Assembly (NCBI GenBank): GCA_013400975.1
Contig: WBMZ01000379.1
Span: 1 to 64,000 of the forward strand
Length of the DNA: 64,000 nucleotides
From: Atrichornis clamosus
Taxonomy: Eukaryota; Chordata; Aves; Passeriformes; Menuridae
Direction: 5' to 3'
A program made the translations under genes and the position numbers. This document shows positions 50,501 to 64,000 of this stretch, piece by piece. Below the pieces are notes generated by a model that was not told where the DNA came from, did not search any database, and saw only the letters and a list, made by a program, of their open reading frames with translations. Numbering within the stretch: the stretch's first letter is position 1; each line of letters starts with the position of its first letter.

Positions 50501-52891
50501 TCTATTAGTCTTTCCCATTTCCAGACTTCCAGCTCCCAGCGAAGGATGACCTGCTCCTTTCTTCCTCTAAAGCTGGGGTGACAGTTTCCATTACTGCTTT
50601 GTTGTCCCTGCACTGGTGCCGGGCTCTGGTTGGCATCCCTTGAGAGGCCCCTGCGTGTCCTCCCTCCTCTGAACCCAACGTGTGGCTGCATCCCTGGTTC
50701 CAGCCCACCTACAGACACTGTTCCGAGGGGGAACTGCAGGAGGAAGGTCCCCCAGAAAGGGCTGAGATAACTCCATAATTCCTACTGCAGGAGGGAGAAC
50801 CATGGCAACCTGAGGGAGACTTTTTTTCCTATTTTTATGTAAATACATCTGCCACCCTTCCCTCCCATTTCCAGGCAGTGCTTTCAGGCGCAAGCAGGAA
50901 GTGGTTAAAGGCACGTTGCCAGGCAATTCTTTTCAAGTTGATTAATCATTACAGATAATCTGAATCTAGTCAATGAAAATGATAAGAACCTAGGAGTTGT
51001 GTACTCCACTGGTAATGTGCGCTGACAGGAAAGCTAATTCAGCTGAACCAAAAAAATGGCTTATGAAAAATTGTTCAGATGATGTTGCTGGACACTCTTG
51101 CTCAGGTTCTTGTGAAGTCACCAGGCATCTTGCTTGTAATTTATTTATCTGTAAAAAAAACTTCCAAATAACCCACTCTATCCTGAAACACTTGTGAATT
51201 ACCTTCATATTCACAATTATGACTGCACATTTTTCCTAGAAAAATAGACTCAAATTAAATGTTGCTGGTCATGGCAGATATTAGACAAACCTTCTGAGAG
51301 ATATTCAAAGTTATATAGTTAAAAAAATACAAAAGATTCTGCAGAAGCCAACAGTTGTGTCTTGCTGCAAATTGCTGAACAACATTTAATGTCAACAACA
51401 TTCTGCCAAGGACGAATCAAAGCTTCCCTGTGACTGCTGGAAAACAGCATTTTTGCAAAACTGCAGGTTTCCAGGGGTGTGGTAGTGGTGGAAAGATTTC
51501 ACTTGTTATGTTCTAAGTTTCTGGCTGGGGGAATTCTCCCCTCTCCCTTCCTCCTTTCAGATTTCTTCAGTTCAACACTAGACTGCTTCTGCCACTGAGG
51601 CCATGACTCAGCAATTTCCCAAATGCTGGGAGCATTCATTAGATTTGTCTCCTCTGATGCACTGCCTAAACCCCACAATGTGCCACTGAAGTCCCATTTC
51701 TGGAGGTGCCTCACAGGTAACAGCAGGTAGAGAAGATCTTGGTGCAATGGAAGGGTGCTATTCCACAAGTAATGCCTGAAATACTTTGACTAGAGTTGTT
51801 ATAATCAAAGTTCAGGAGTTTAGCAGAGTTATTTCAACCATTTGAAATGAACACAAATATTTAAATAAGGCAGATTTGCATTGGATTGATATTCTCATTT
51901 TCACCCAAGTTAATTTTTGTTTTAGAACCAGAAGAGATGTTCAAAAAGTCCATTGGCACTTCTATCAGCTTTAGGGGCTTTTCAAATTCAAATTAATCCA
52001 AAAGAACAATTTTACTGGAGTGGGTCCTTTCCTATTCACATCACTCATTATTTTAATTGCCAGTATTGAAACTATTATTTGTATTAATAAATTGACACTT
52101 TAGTGACAAAAGGCCAAATTCTGATCTTCCTGCTTAGTGGTAAATGCAGCTACTCTGTTGACTTTGTTGTAGGTGTTCTTCTTTTGCAGAGGTGTGGTAA
52201 GCCTGGGTGTTCTTGCACCAACCAGGAATGCCAGCCACTTCAGCACTTGTAATGACTGCTTCTCTGTCTCCACCTACGCCTCATTCAGCAGTTCAAGACT
52301 GCAGACTTCATTTCATTACCTATTGAGGCTGAGAAAGTGATCTGTTATACTCTTGGTACATCCAGGGCTTTAAGGTCAGCGAGGCCTATGCAAACGAGAT
52401 TGCTTTTGCTGTTATGGTTGAAAGAACAACCTCTGCCAGTACACTTAAACCCTGAGAATCTTCTATCTTTTTGTTTCATCGTTCCCTAAAATTCACACTG
52501 AGGAGTAGCTGCAATAGTGAACTAGGCATCCAGGTATCTCTGTCTGTTTTGTCAGTTCTGCTCCAGAATTACACATGATGCACACCCTCCTAGGAGAGTT
52601 TGTTTTCTTCTAAATGAAGAATTATTCAGCACAGATTCCAAACATAATTTACTCAAACTCTCTTGAAACATATCGATTAGGATGTTCAAAGTGAATGATT
52701 TGTGGCAGTGAATAAATTCCCCCCTGGGGAACAAAGGTGTCTGCTGAAGATGAGACTTGGAGAGTATCCCAAGGCATTATTAAGTGCACAAGAAAAAGAT
52801 TAATTATATCTGCCTCCAAAACGGCTGTGGCTAGAAAGATGGAATTGCACAGGGAGACCATAATCACTATTCTCCTGCTGTGCTCTAGAAG

Positions 52892-52909
52892 AAAAAAAAA
52901 AAAAAAAAA
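52892..52909. repeat. A18 homopolymer
   Basis: Eighteen A on the plus strand after TCTAGAAG. No target-site duplication or transposon body was recognised. Confidence 0.9.
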
Positions 52910-55100
52910 GGATTTTATTTGGAGGAATAAAAAGGTTTTGAAATCACTCCAGCATCTCATTTCCTCTCCCTAGGAATGCAGAAATTCCAACTCATCCTAT
53001 ATGTATCCAACTCTTTTGATAGTGTTCTTATCATTGCACTTTTTCCACCTCCATGGGTACAGCTCCTGCTGGAAGTACCACCACTGTCTGTGTCAGAGCA
53101 CCTCACCACCACCTCTGCCAGAAGCAGCAGTAATAAATCCAGTGAGAAGTGCAACAGCAGCAAAGAACAACCCCTTTTTTTTCTTGAAAATTCAGCCTAA
53201 TATTAGGGAGATGCTTTATAAGCAGGGCTACTTTGTAACTGGAAAGGTAATTATTATGTTAAGGTGTTTCAAGAGGAAGAGGAAGCTCTGCAAGTGTGTT
53301 CACGTACACAGTTTTCTGTAGCCCTGCAATTAGCAGAACATAAGCTTTTTGTTGGACATCACTGTCACAAAGACTATTCCATGGAGTAAAGGGAAATCTA
53401 GATTTAAATCTTTTTTTCATCAAGATGAGATACTGATGACACCTGTTTCCTGTGAAATTTCAACTTTTTAACCACTGGCACTGTGCATGTTGATATACTA
53501 CTGTTACGTCCTGCAGAAGTGTGCAGACGCTTTCCAGGGCAGAGAAATAGCCAGGGCATTAAGCAATCCCAGCTTGGCTCTGCTAGTTTCCCTTGCTGCT
53601 GTCACAGCAAACAAAATCAGTTATGCTTTCTGCTCTCTATTCTGAGATTTTTCTGGGAAAGGAGTTGCCTGAGATAATATCACCTTAATTTTTATGCCCT
53701 CACTCCCCAGCTTGCCTTTCTTCCTTGGGCTACACAAATATCGTATTTCTCTCGTACAGTGTTCAACTGCTAACCAACTACCATGTCCATCTAGTAGAGG
53801 TATGGTCAGGAATTTTTCAATTAAATATTTATTAGAAAAATCTATGATTGTCAAAATCAAAACTCACTGCTGAAACAATTGTTTTGTACAGATGTTGTCT
53901 TAAAAAAAATCTTTTATAGCATGTTTGGAAGTTGCAAAAATATTTCACTGAAGTGGTTTAGTTAGTTTTCTTTTGTTCCGTTTTAGTTTGGACCAATGAA
54001 GGCCAGTTCTTCATTCAAATAAATCTTTGGTTTGAAATTAACCAGTTTTTATTGGGGATTGAAATAAAGGAATACCAAACCCTTGTTTTAATTAGTCCAA
54101 CCAAATGTTCCCATTTTCCCATGTATGAAGGGTGGTTATGTTTAAGAGACTTTTTTTTTTTTTCCACTATTCAGGGCAGGAACAGTTTCGAAAATGTTAA
54201 AGATGCTCCTGGGACAGGCCAAGTCTTTCTGGCTCTAGACTGGAATTATTCAGGACTCTGTGTCAACACATTCCTAGAGACGCCAGCAAGTTAAAAGTAG
54301 AATACAATACATTTATGATAATATCAATTTCCTCCTTGCCTATAAACACCAATTTTCTAGATTTAAAAGTTTAATTCTCCTCTGGAATGCAATCTATCTT
54401 GTTTTCAAGCAGTTGTGCTGAAAACACCCTGAGTGCTTCCACATGAATAGTGAAAACTGCTGTGGTATGACTAAAAATGGGAAAACAATTCAGAGGAGAA
54501 AGCAGAGCTCAACTTATAGAATTCATAAGCAGCTGGTTAACAAAAAAGCCAAACCAATATTTAGCAAATACATTCAGAATTATTCTAGTACCCAAACCAT
54601 GTTTGTTTGCTTCTTATAATATAAGCCAATACCTTCATTTTGGCTCTAATTAACTGATTGATACTGATTCAGTTGGGCATACCTGGTTATTTTAAAGGAG
54701 AAAGCAGTGTTCCCTCATGGCAAGCTTAGTATTTAACTTAGAATGAATACTAACAAAAGCTTTTTATGTTACCAAAGCTTTTCTACTTAATAAAACAATT
54801 ATACATGAATGGTAATAGTATGTACAAGGGCAAATACATGGCAGCTAGAAGTAAGTTGGTTATTCTGAGTACCTCACAATAAGAAAAAATCCACAATATT
54901 TAGACTTTTTTGACAATGTAATCTTTTCTGCTACAGACATCTAGGCCACCTCTGTTAACTAGCTCAATCCCGTATGAGTACACCAGTAGACAAGTAGATG
55001 ATTGAACTGAAAGAATGGGACACTTTGGGCATAATGGAGAAGAAAAGCTAGAGCTTCACTCAGTCAAGTAGTGTCAAACAGTGAAGAAGTACACAGAGAA

Positions 55101-55155
55101 ATATAATATTATAATAATATAATATCTGATATAGTATAATAACTATAATATCTGA
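55101..55155. repeat. ATA/TAATAT-rich low-complexity repeat
   Basis: Irregular repeats of ATAATAT, with TAATATCTGAT occurring at about 55120 and again near 55145, form a low-complexity AT tract. Confidence 0.8.
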
Positions 55156-55395
55156 TTTTTATGGTAAACTTGTGCAAAAAGAAATCTTATATGTGACAAT
55201 AATAGTTACTCCTGTCTATTCATAAAGCAATTGAGTGACCCAATCACATTTACTGTACATCATGACATTGATTGCACCTCAGCACTTGAACCATGTGAAA
55301 GGTTTCCTGTCTGGACAACTGAATGGATCAGGGATGCAAAACTGATACACAGCAACTGCTGCCTGAAAAGTTCGGGTTCAAAGATTATAAAATTT

Positions 55396-55427
55396 TTCTA
55401 GTACTTCTTTCACAAGAAGTACTAGAA
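55396..55427. repeat. Perfect 14-bp inverted repeat with a 4-base loop
   Basis: TTCTAGTACTTCTT at 55396-55409 is followed by TCAC and then its exact reverse complement AAGAAGTACTAGAA at 55414-55427. It is a tight, perfectly paired hairpin in single-copy AT-rich sequence. Confidence 0.9.
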
Positions 55428-58400
55428 GGTATCTATGATTTGCATAGCTGCTTTCTAGGGTTGCTGAATCATAAATACATCTAGGAATTACTAAGCACCA
55501 TTTACCATCCCTTTAATTATAAACTGGAAAAACTACATAAACTGGTATTTTAAAATGAGAAAGTGAACAGTGAGCAAAAGCTTTACGTGAGCTGTTGGAG
55601 AAGAGGCATAATTTAAAGAGCAGCTGTAGTACTACATCAAAGAGCAATCATTTCAGCCAGTGACCCAATAAAGCTGTCCAGATGTATTTCTAGTTTAACT
55701 CCATCTTAGCCTTTGCAAAAGCACAGTTTGGTAAGAAAACAGCTTCATGCGCTTGCATAGAATTTCCATCAGATTCCAAACACCTGAGATATGCATCAGG
55801 TTTCCAAATAATCCTAGAAGAAAGAGGAGTTTTGGTTTCCTGTAATTTTCCATATAAATATAAAAGCAAGTGCATAAGGTTTTGGTGGGATATTTTGCTG
55901 AGCTATACAGGAAATCACCAAGTAAAGATTTAGAACACAAGGTTTTCTTGAATGCCCCATATGTCCCCAGATAGAATTGAATATAGTTCATATTGGATAC
56001 AATTAAAGTTTTGGTGGGTTTTTTCCTCTTTTCTTCTCTTTTTGTGATCAGGGGAATGATGGGCAAAGTTCTTAGCACAGAATGGGTAGCCCTTCCATTT
56101 TTTCTCCCATGAAGAATGAGGGAATGGTATAGTACTCAGATTTTTGACTTATGTGCTTGACAGTCAAGAAGCTTGATTCTGAGAACTAAGATGCCAAATT
56201 GCTATGGAACAAGCAGAAGCAAAGTGATTATTTCTACCTAAAGACAAGTAATAGCTTGGATAGACTGAGTCTCCTAAATGAGGAAGGATTTCTCCTGGGC
56301 AAGTGCAGAGGACAGTTTACTCTCCACTCCTCGCTCAAGAGGACGACATATGCCATGATGCAGGACTTTGCAGGTGCTCACCTTGTTTTCCTTTACGAAA
56401 GCAGCTCTGCCAGCTGTCTCAGCTTTTTCAGGTCCCTTTCTCCATTCTCCATCCTCCCTTGTTATATTCAGTGAGTGCTTATGCTTCAGGTCACAGAGAT
56501 ATCTACCGTGAGGCTCTAGTGGCCGCTCGTAGCCATTTGGCAAAAAGAGAGATGGTTTGTGCTTTATCATGTCAGGAAACCGATTTGAGTCAGTGAGGTT
56601 CAGCAGCTATGTAGCTGTAACCGACTGACCTCAGATTTCAGGAATCATCTCAGTCTGCTGTCCTGCCGTAGATACGCGTTTCTGGTAGCTTAGCACTCAA
56701 AATCCATTAGTTCAAGCAAGTATATGGAGGATAAGCTGCAGTCAAGAGAATACTACTTTGGTCTTCAGCACCATGTCATATTTGGTCACCAACATGATAC
56801 AAAAGAGATTCAGAGTTTTCCATCCCATGCTAAATGGTGTACACCACTGCTCAAATGAACATCTTCCTCAGTGACAGCTGACATTAATTACCCTGTAGGC
56901 ACACTTGCAGTTCACAGGGGTTACTTCAGTATGCTTCCTTTGGGAAAGGCTGACGGATGGTGTTTAAAAAAAAATGAACACCAAAACCCCAACCCCAAAT
57001 CCAGCAACATACCCCACATACCAGTTTCTTGAAAAGATTAATTTCTTTAAATTTGGAGCCGCTAATGCATAATCTCCCAACAATCATTATACTAACCCAG
57101 ATGCCAGCTAAACACTAGCCTCCTTCAGATACGGAGAGATTTTTTTTCAAATGGGGGCAATGAATTAATTTTGGATGTGATGCTCAAGACATAAATGAAA
57201 GGAAATCAGAAACTACAATAGATGGAGAAACTGAAGTAATATATAAACAGTTACTCATTCTTTAGACATGCTTGTCTAATTTTCCTGGTAAGAATGCTAT
57301 CACATTGGAAGGTAATTTAATAGACAGAGAGGACAGGAAAACTAGTTTGCTTCTAATGGCATTGCTATGATGTAATGGGATGGAGATGGCTATATTCAAG
57401 ACAGATTATATTATTTGTTGTAGTTTTACCATAAGTGACACTATGATAATTCCAAAATCAAGCCTGAAAGCCCATTAAAAACATTTTGCTGGCTTGACTC
57501 ATAAGAAAATGTAGGAACTGCTTTCTTGAGTCCTGATGAATGGAGAAGCTTTCAGAACACTCAGACTGATGATCCCTAGCTTTTACAACAAAGTGCAAGG
57601 CAAACTTAGTGGTCTAGTGATATGCTTTTATCTTTTCTCTTTTAATGGTTTGTCCTTTTCCATCTAAATTATTGTAGCAATGGATAGAAATGTTGCTTCA
57701 TTTATTCCCATTTCTGTGCATTTGTGTCACTTTCATGAGAGCCTTTAAAAAATTGTTCAGTCTGTTTGTTAGACTCACACAAAAATACTTGCATGCTTTT
57801 TAACTGAAGAAACAAGTTCTGAGTTCCTGGTGCAATCCTGATATTTAAAGTTTAATTTAGCATTACAAAGCTCTCTCTTATTGCACTTTGGTTTTAACAG
57901 TGTTCCCTGCTGTTGTATTCCCCTAATAGACCACAGAGATTCTTTATTTGATTTGTCTTTCAGTGTTAATCTTCACTGCTCTCTTATATCCTAAAATTTG
58001 ACAGTGCATAAGAAAGACGTTACTTTCAGGAAAAAAAATCCAACAGTACAGAGTTAATGCTTATATTAACTAATTAGAAAATCTGGTTATGGAGATGCAG
58101 GCACTTTTGCAGTGATCTACTATGATTTACATCTGGCAGTGTCTCAGTAGATAAACCAGAGGCATTTTAAGAGCAAGTGTTCAGATTCCACTAAAGAACA
58201 TTAGCTTCAAACTTTCTAGAACAGCTGGCTGTTCACAACTTTAATAAATAGCTAACAAAGGAAGTTCCACTTGTGTCCAAGTCAGGCACCATACCACATT
58301 GATCAGAGGTAGTCAACAAACTGGAGAGGAAAGATGACCCTGTAGCTGAGGACTACCTTAGAATTTAAGGAACCTGACTAAATAGTTTATTGTCTTACTT

Positions 58401-61400
58401 AGTAAGTTATTTCTTTCAATAGGAGCTGGAGACTAGAGGTTGTGAAATGATGTATTTCAGGTATTTTTGTAAAACATAATTTCCCCATTTCCCCCCCGTG
58501 AAACATATATATGATTTAAAAATCTTTCCAACTTTGAATTGAGTGGCTCCGGACTTGTCAATTGTGTGTAGGTTGCATCAAAGGGGATGTAACTGTTAGC
58601 AGATACAAAAGTAACAGGGGATGCAAGAGATGTGGGTGTAACTACCTTTTTTGCTCATCATGAAATTAAACCTTGCTTTCTAAAACCAGGTGGAAAAATG
58701 AGTGACTGACTGTCGGATGAGGAGAAAGGAGCATTTTCTTTTTGACTAGATAGTCAAAAAGTTGAGTTTGGACTTGAGACAAAGACTTTTAGGATTCTGA
58801 GGCACTTGAACAAGATTATAATGACAGATACAAAACAAATGTAGATGACAAGAGAAAAATTTTAACTTGTAAGAATTTACTATTTGCATTTCTCTAGGCT
58901 GCTGTGTGGGAGGGACAACAGTGGGCCTGTCTGCATCAAGGAAGTCCTGTCTGGAATTACCAAAACTGATGTACATTTTTTGTTTCAGTCCTAAAATAAA
59001 TTTTAAACAACGGCTTTCATCTCCCACATATGATTCCTATCATACTAATCATTTCATGGACTAGGGGAACAGTCTTTTTCCTCTTCCAGGGGTCTCTGGA
59101 ACCAGGGACTGACAGATAATTCAGAAATGTTAAGTGGAGTTTCCTAAATCCATCCACATTCTGCTTCCATCAGCATGCGTCCTGATCCCAGGAAGTGATT
59201 TCCTTACAGTTTTGTTTGATGTTCCCATGGCACTTGAAAGATTAGAAACAAATGGTCTCTTTACAGAAGGCAACAATTTTAAAATTATCTGACACAACTC
59301 CCAGAAGAGCTCATTTGTGCCCTGACCAAAAGCAGTGTTAGATGCAATGCTTAGCAGAGGCCTGCCTTCAGTGCACCCTGCATCCAGCTTTGGTGAGTAT
59401 CTTCACCCAGGTGAAGTTGAAGGAGACTTGATTATAATATAACTAGGAAATAGAAAAGAAAAAGAAGTTATGGGATAATGGGCTTAGGATAACCACAGAG
59501 CTGCAGAACTTCTATGCAAGGATAAATACCTTTCAGGATGTCAGTTTCTTTGAGGAGAACTTGGCAGGCTGCTTGTTCTAAGTAACATTTACTGTAGGTT
59601 TAACCTTTGTCCCATGTAGGCACCTAGACTGTGCTGGTTTTAATGTGCTCCCTAATTACAATTTGCTATTTATTTGAACAACATTCGGTAAACTGACCAA
59701 GTTTTTAACTTTTCAGTTATTTATTATATGTTAGTCCTATTGTATATGATCATATTTTTTGTAAGACAGTAAAAAATATTAAACACAAGCATAACCCTGT
59801 ATGTTAAAACTGGACCCTAATAAATAAAACACCAGAAGAACAAAAATCACACAGTTCACAAAATGTGAAGAATATGAAAGAAAATGAAGAAATGAAGAAA
59901 TAAAGCCAGTCTGATGCTCCTTCTGCTACTAACGTGCACTGTGCAGGGTGCTGGGTTACCCAAGGCTGTCCCTGCTCAGACCAGACAATTCTGGCTGCAA
60001 AGAGGCTATGAGCCACTTGGTTTTAGAGTGCTTTTGGGGTTTCATAGGGGTTTGGGGAGTGTTATTTTTGTAGGTCTTTTGTTGGGTTTGTATTTTTTTC
60101 CCTCTCACAGGGAGGGAAACAGTCTTGTGTAAAGTACCTGGGCGTCTGCAATGCCTTGACAACATGAGACACCTCAGAATGAATTCCTCAAACCAGCATC
60201 CCAAGTATGAGGCTCCTTGACAACTTTGGTCAAATTAAGTCCATGCCACAGGTTCTTCGACTCCTGCTTTCTGGTTGATGTGTTTCTACCACGTGGTAAC
60301 ACAAATCAAGAAGGTTTTGTGGCAATAAACCAACTCCATAGAAACAAATGATCAGCTGTCAGGTGGATCAACCCTCTGGAACGGATTCGCTCTGCGCACT
60401 TACATGTGGCAGGGAGAGAGGGGCCGCAGTTCTGGCTTAGAGTGACATAAGATGCTGCACAACTAGGAGCAAAGGATGGGAGACCAAGAGAGTGCTTTGC
60501 CCTTCTCTTCCTGGGATTGAGAAACCTAGCCTGAACGGCAGAATGACTGAGATTTGCAGCCATGCCCTTCGCCTGGATTTAGGACTCTGAGTCAGCCCTT
60601 ACAAAAAAACATATTATGGACTAGAATATGCTTTGTAAATGAGATGGTGGATGTGCTTTCTTGCTTTTATTCAATATTGCAAAGATTAAATAATGTGGCT
60701 CCTACACCCTTTAGTGCTTAGAACAAGGCAGAAATCCAGGTGTTCCTACTCCCTGCTGAACATTGTAATGGTGGGTGCTTTACTGTCTCTCTGGGTAATT
60801 GCTCTTTAATTGTTTGACGGTGTTTGGGGTTTTGGGTAGGTTTTTTTGCAACACAGCATAGTGTCAATGGTAACAGTGGAGACCGTTTCTCCCCTTGAGT
60901 ATCTTCAGGACACAAAACTGGTGATTAAGGCAAACTTTTTGTCATGGGCATGGGTAGGTCTGAACTCCTTCAGCTTCACATGGGATGAACCCAAGTGTAT
61001 CACACCATGGCAGAAGCTGTCCCTCTGGCTTTATTTTATGGAAGAAAAATTGAGAAAATGGCAAGAACTTTGGTGAGAGCAGGAGGGATGAAACAACCAC
61101 AAAACTTACTTCTGACCATCCTGGCAGTGTTTTGGAATGACAGTTCGCTCGTGTCTAGTGTTTTGTGATGAGCTCAGCTCTTTAACAAAATGAGAAGCAC
61201 ACTCTCAGTGTGTCTTCTGGACCAAGCTCCTCTGGGATCTCTGGCAGAGAGCACGTCCTGCTGGGAGCTGGTTGTGACCTAGTTAGCAGGAAGCAGTTCC
61301 AAGCATGAGTAACAGGCACTCACTGCACTTGACAGGGGAAATTTGGGTACCTAAGGGTATGAGGTGAATGGGATATTGTGTGTTCTTAGATACTCCAAGT

Positions 61401-64000
61401 CCTCTTAGAGGACTGAAAGCCAACTAAGTCCTGTTTTGGATGCCTAATATCTGTAGCAGTTTGGGGTCAAGGTGCATACAGCAGCTACTGTCATCTTAAC
61501 AAGAAAGATAAATTCCTCCCTGCCCATCTCTGTGCTAGGCCATTAAATATTTTAATTTCTTTTCATTCTTATAGAAACCCAATGTTTTCCTTAAGAAGAC
61601 AACTATTGGAAATGCCTCTATCCCCTGAATTACAGAGTTCTTAGATTTGATCCCTAAATATACATTTAGGGCATTACTGAAATGGGCACTTTCTGTTTAC
61701 CAGAGGGTTGGTACTCAGGACACCAGTGGTGCCAATAAGTATGCTACTCTAAAATTGATGCATCTTCCATAAACAGAATTCATGAAAATAATAGAGAAAT
61801 TTCGGAGTGTAGAAAATTGCCTTTAAACAAAAAAAACCCAAAAAGAATGAAACAAAACTAGTTTTTAAATGCTAAGGGTTCTGAGCAGGATACAACAAAA
61901 TTTCAAATTATCTCTAACAGCAATAAAATCTTTTGGAGACTTGCAGTTGACTCAACAGTACCTTCCCCACTAGGACCAGAGTCTTGTAATAGAAAGTGTG
62001 CTGTGGATAAGAAAGGCCTCCAGTAGATTTGCCACATAAAGCAAATAGTATGACCTTCGTTGTTATCAAACGATGTCTGCCTTCTTTCTCTTCAAGTGCA
62101 GATCTCAAGATCCAACGAAAGTACAGCGTCGGGAAAGCTTATCTCCTTTCTTTTCAAGATCATCTGCTCTTGCTTAGCCAGAGGTGTTTTACTTACTTTG
62201 ACCATGGTGTAGGATCAGAAAGGAGGACCAGAAATAAAAGCATTATCTAACTGTTCGTTCTTATCTCCTGTTTTCTCCAGATCAAGGAAATTTATTTGAA
62301 TGGCACAAAGTTTTGAATATTTCAGGAGGAAATTCTAGTTGCAGATAGGAAAGGAAAAGAACCTTGGTTTAGTGTGGGTTTTTTGGTTTTGTGGTCCACA
62401 TGCCATTATTTATTGCGCACAAAGGAATTATTTTAATTTTGAACACTTTTTTAAAGCAGGATTTCTGTAATATCTTTGTTAATAATCAGGCTGAACAGAC
62501 CTCTCCATATAAGACTGAATTCCTCAGATGCTACAAACATCTTCTAATAACCAAAATTTATTAGAAATCAGTTTATATTTTAAAAAGTGACTATAATAAT
62601 TTACTTTTTCAGTTTCCTGCTCCCCTATTCCATACATCCAAGATTTTATCACTGTAGCCTATTAATTCACCTGTTCTTTACTAATTTCCTTCTTTCTTCA
62701 CTAACCAGCATGCAGACTCATACCCATCACTCAGTACCCTCCACTGCTGTCTACCATTTCAATCTCACTGTTTACTATGCCTGTTTCTTGCCCTTTCAGA
62801 CTGTAAAGGTCCTTTTCAACTTCTCTGTGTCCTCTCAGTCTGTTCTGGTTATTATGTGCACTCTTGAGATTTGTCCCTTTACGTGGAAGAGCTGGATAGC
62901 CAATCCTGAGGTGTACGCACTCTAAAATTGTCTGTCCCTGTCAATAATTCCATCTTCCTGCTCCCCAAGTTCAGCAGTTCTTGCCTCAGGATGTAAGCAA
63001 GGAAACAGCTGGAGAGCCAGGGGCAAAAATCTCACAATGAATATAAATGTGGCATAAAAAGTTCTTTAGATCTTGTGGAAAGGCTGTATGGAAGGCAATG
63101 AAACAACACTTAGCATCTCAATAGAAGATTCATCCTACTTAGTGAATAGGATAAACTTCTGTTCTCTGTGGAGCTGACTCAAGCACTTCTTCCTTCAGGG
63201 AATTTTGTAGAAAGAACTACTGAGAATTAAATTGAACCACCTGCATGTCTAGTCACAAATTGAGATTTTGCAGATTTTTCTGTTAGGGTGAATGCCTGTG
63301 TTCATGTTTACAGTTTCATCGGGGGGAAATGTAGGAAGGAGTTTTGCCTTACAATTCCTGATTTGGACTAACATGTTTCCTCAATGGGGCAGACCTGTAG
63401 GCAAGTATGATAGTTTCATTGAGAATATTTTTTATTATATATTTTAGGAGGAAGTAAGGCAGTCTAAGAAAGTACATATCTGCTCTCACTGTCAGAAATC
63501 ATCCACAGCCACTGACCCTCTATACCACTGTGGATCTACTTCTAACCTTGCTATCCTCATTAATATTCTGGAAAAAGTTAAAGATGCTTCTCAAAGACAA
63601 TCTAAATGTCTCAAAACTTCTGGAATTTTCTTTATCTGGCTTCATGTTAACTTACAGCCTTGTTGCTAAAATTGCGCTATGACACACAACTTCTGAAGAC
63701 TGACAAAGGTGAGATACTCCTGACAACCGTATTCTGCTTAAATCCGCACCTGAAATTTTCATTTTGGGGAGTTAGGATGAATAAGCATTTGCTGTGGGAA
63801 CCTTTTGTTTGCCTTTGAGAAGCTTTGCTTACAAGTGGATAAAACAGAGTTCCCTGCCAGCTGCAGGCATGGCACGTTCCCGTGGTGCGTCCCCATCGCT
63901 CTCCTGTGAACAAGACACGATTACTTGTGCCTGTGTGTGGCACCACGATAGCAGCAGGGCCAGAGAGGCTCAGCACTCAGGTGGCATGATGTGCCTGATG

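Larger units (their letters stand above)
34418..64000 (-). other. Probable 5' intron of RGS17 (and possibly upstream sequence)
   Basis: An acceptor-like TTATAG at 34423-34418 just upstream of coding exon 1 implies an upstream non-coding exon. No CpG island or recognisable promoter is seen up to 64000, so the RGS17 promoter is probably outside the window, in line with the very large 5' intron of the human gene. Contents recognised are CR1 fragments at 37324-37536 and 47465-47554, homopolymers, microsatellites and hairpins. Open frames such as 47306-47803 (minus, 165 codons) match nothing known. A non-coding RNA exon cannot be excluded. Confidence 0.6.

Noticed and set aside
55370..55385. GGTTCAAA resembling a tRNA T-arm
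   Set aside because: No acceptor stem, D-arm or anticodon arm can be formed around it.
60200..60590. Segment with an AATAAA and somewhat higher CpG, considered as an LTR or exon
   Set aside because: No TG...CA ends, no known LTR block and no coding similarity. It is not rich enough to be a CpG island.

Overview
The window is vertebrate nuclear DNA, most likely from a bird. It holds widely spaced spliced exons, AT-rich introns, one CpG island, 5'-truncated CR1 LINE copies and a solo LTR of a type I recall as common in neoavian birds. There is no bacterial-type gene density, CRISPR array or operon. Nearly all open reading frames of 60 to 165 codons look like chance openings.

The main gene is RGS17 (RGSZ2), on the minus strand. 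I could place all four coding exons by their encoded protein and by GT/AG junctions: 34274-34392, 12521-12610, 10408-10642 and 6654-6842. They join in phase to 633 nt, encoding 210 residues plus a stop; 210 is also the human RGS17 length as I recall it. The protein has a cysteine string for membrane anchoring followed by a complete RGS domain that acts as a GTPase-activating protein for Galpha z and Galpha i/o. The untranslated first exon and promoter are not visible, so about 34.4-64.0 kb is read as the large 5' intron.

At the left edge (about 1-430) is a CpG island with CCAAT, ETS and GC-box motifs. On its minus strand an ATG at 113 opens an arginine-rich, acid-free reading frame that runs off the window. 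From sequence and from the human gene order (RGS17 next to MTRF1L, same strand) this is probably the start of MTRF1L, a mitochondrial release factor. The AT-rich 5.6 kb between the RGS17 stop and about position 1045 is best read as a long RGS17 3' UTR with several possible poly(A) signals and microRNA seed matches, including an 8-mer for miR-182.

Repeats are sparse: three convincing CR1 fragments plus one weaker one, a 587-bp solo LTR at 30367-30953, and small tandem duplications, microsatellites and perfect short hairpins. I found no clearly new multi-gene system. The best leads are a triplicated near-palindrome in the CpG island, an isolated CpG-rich patch inside the putative 3' UTR, several perfect 10-14 bp hairpins, and a 25-codon signal-peptide-like ORF antisense in an RGS17 intron.
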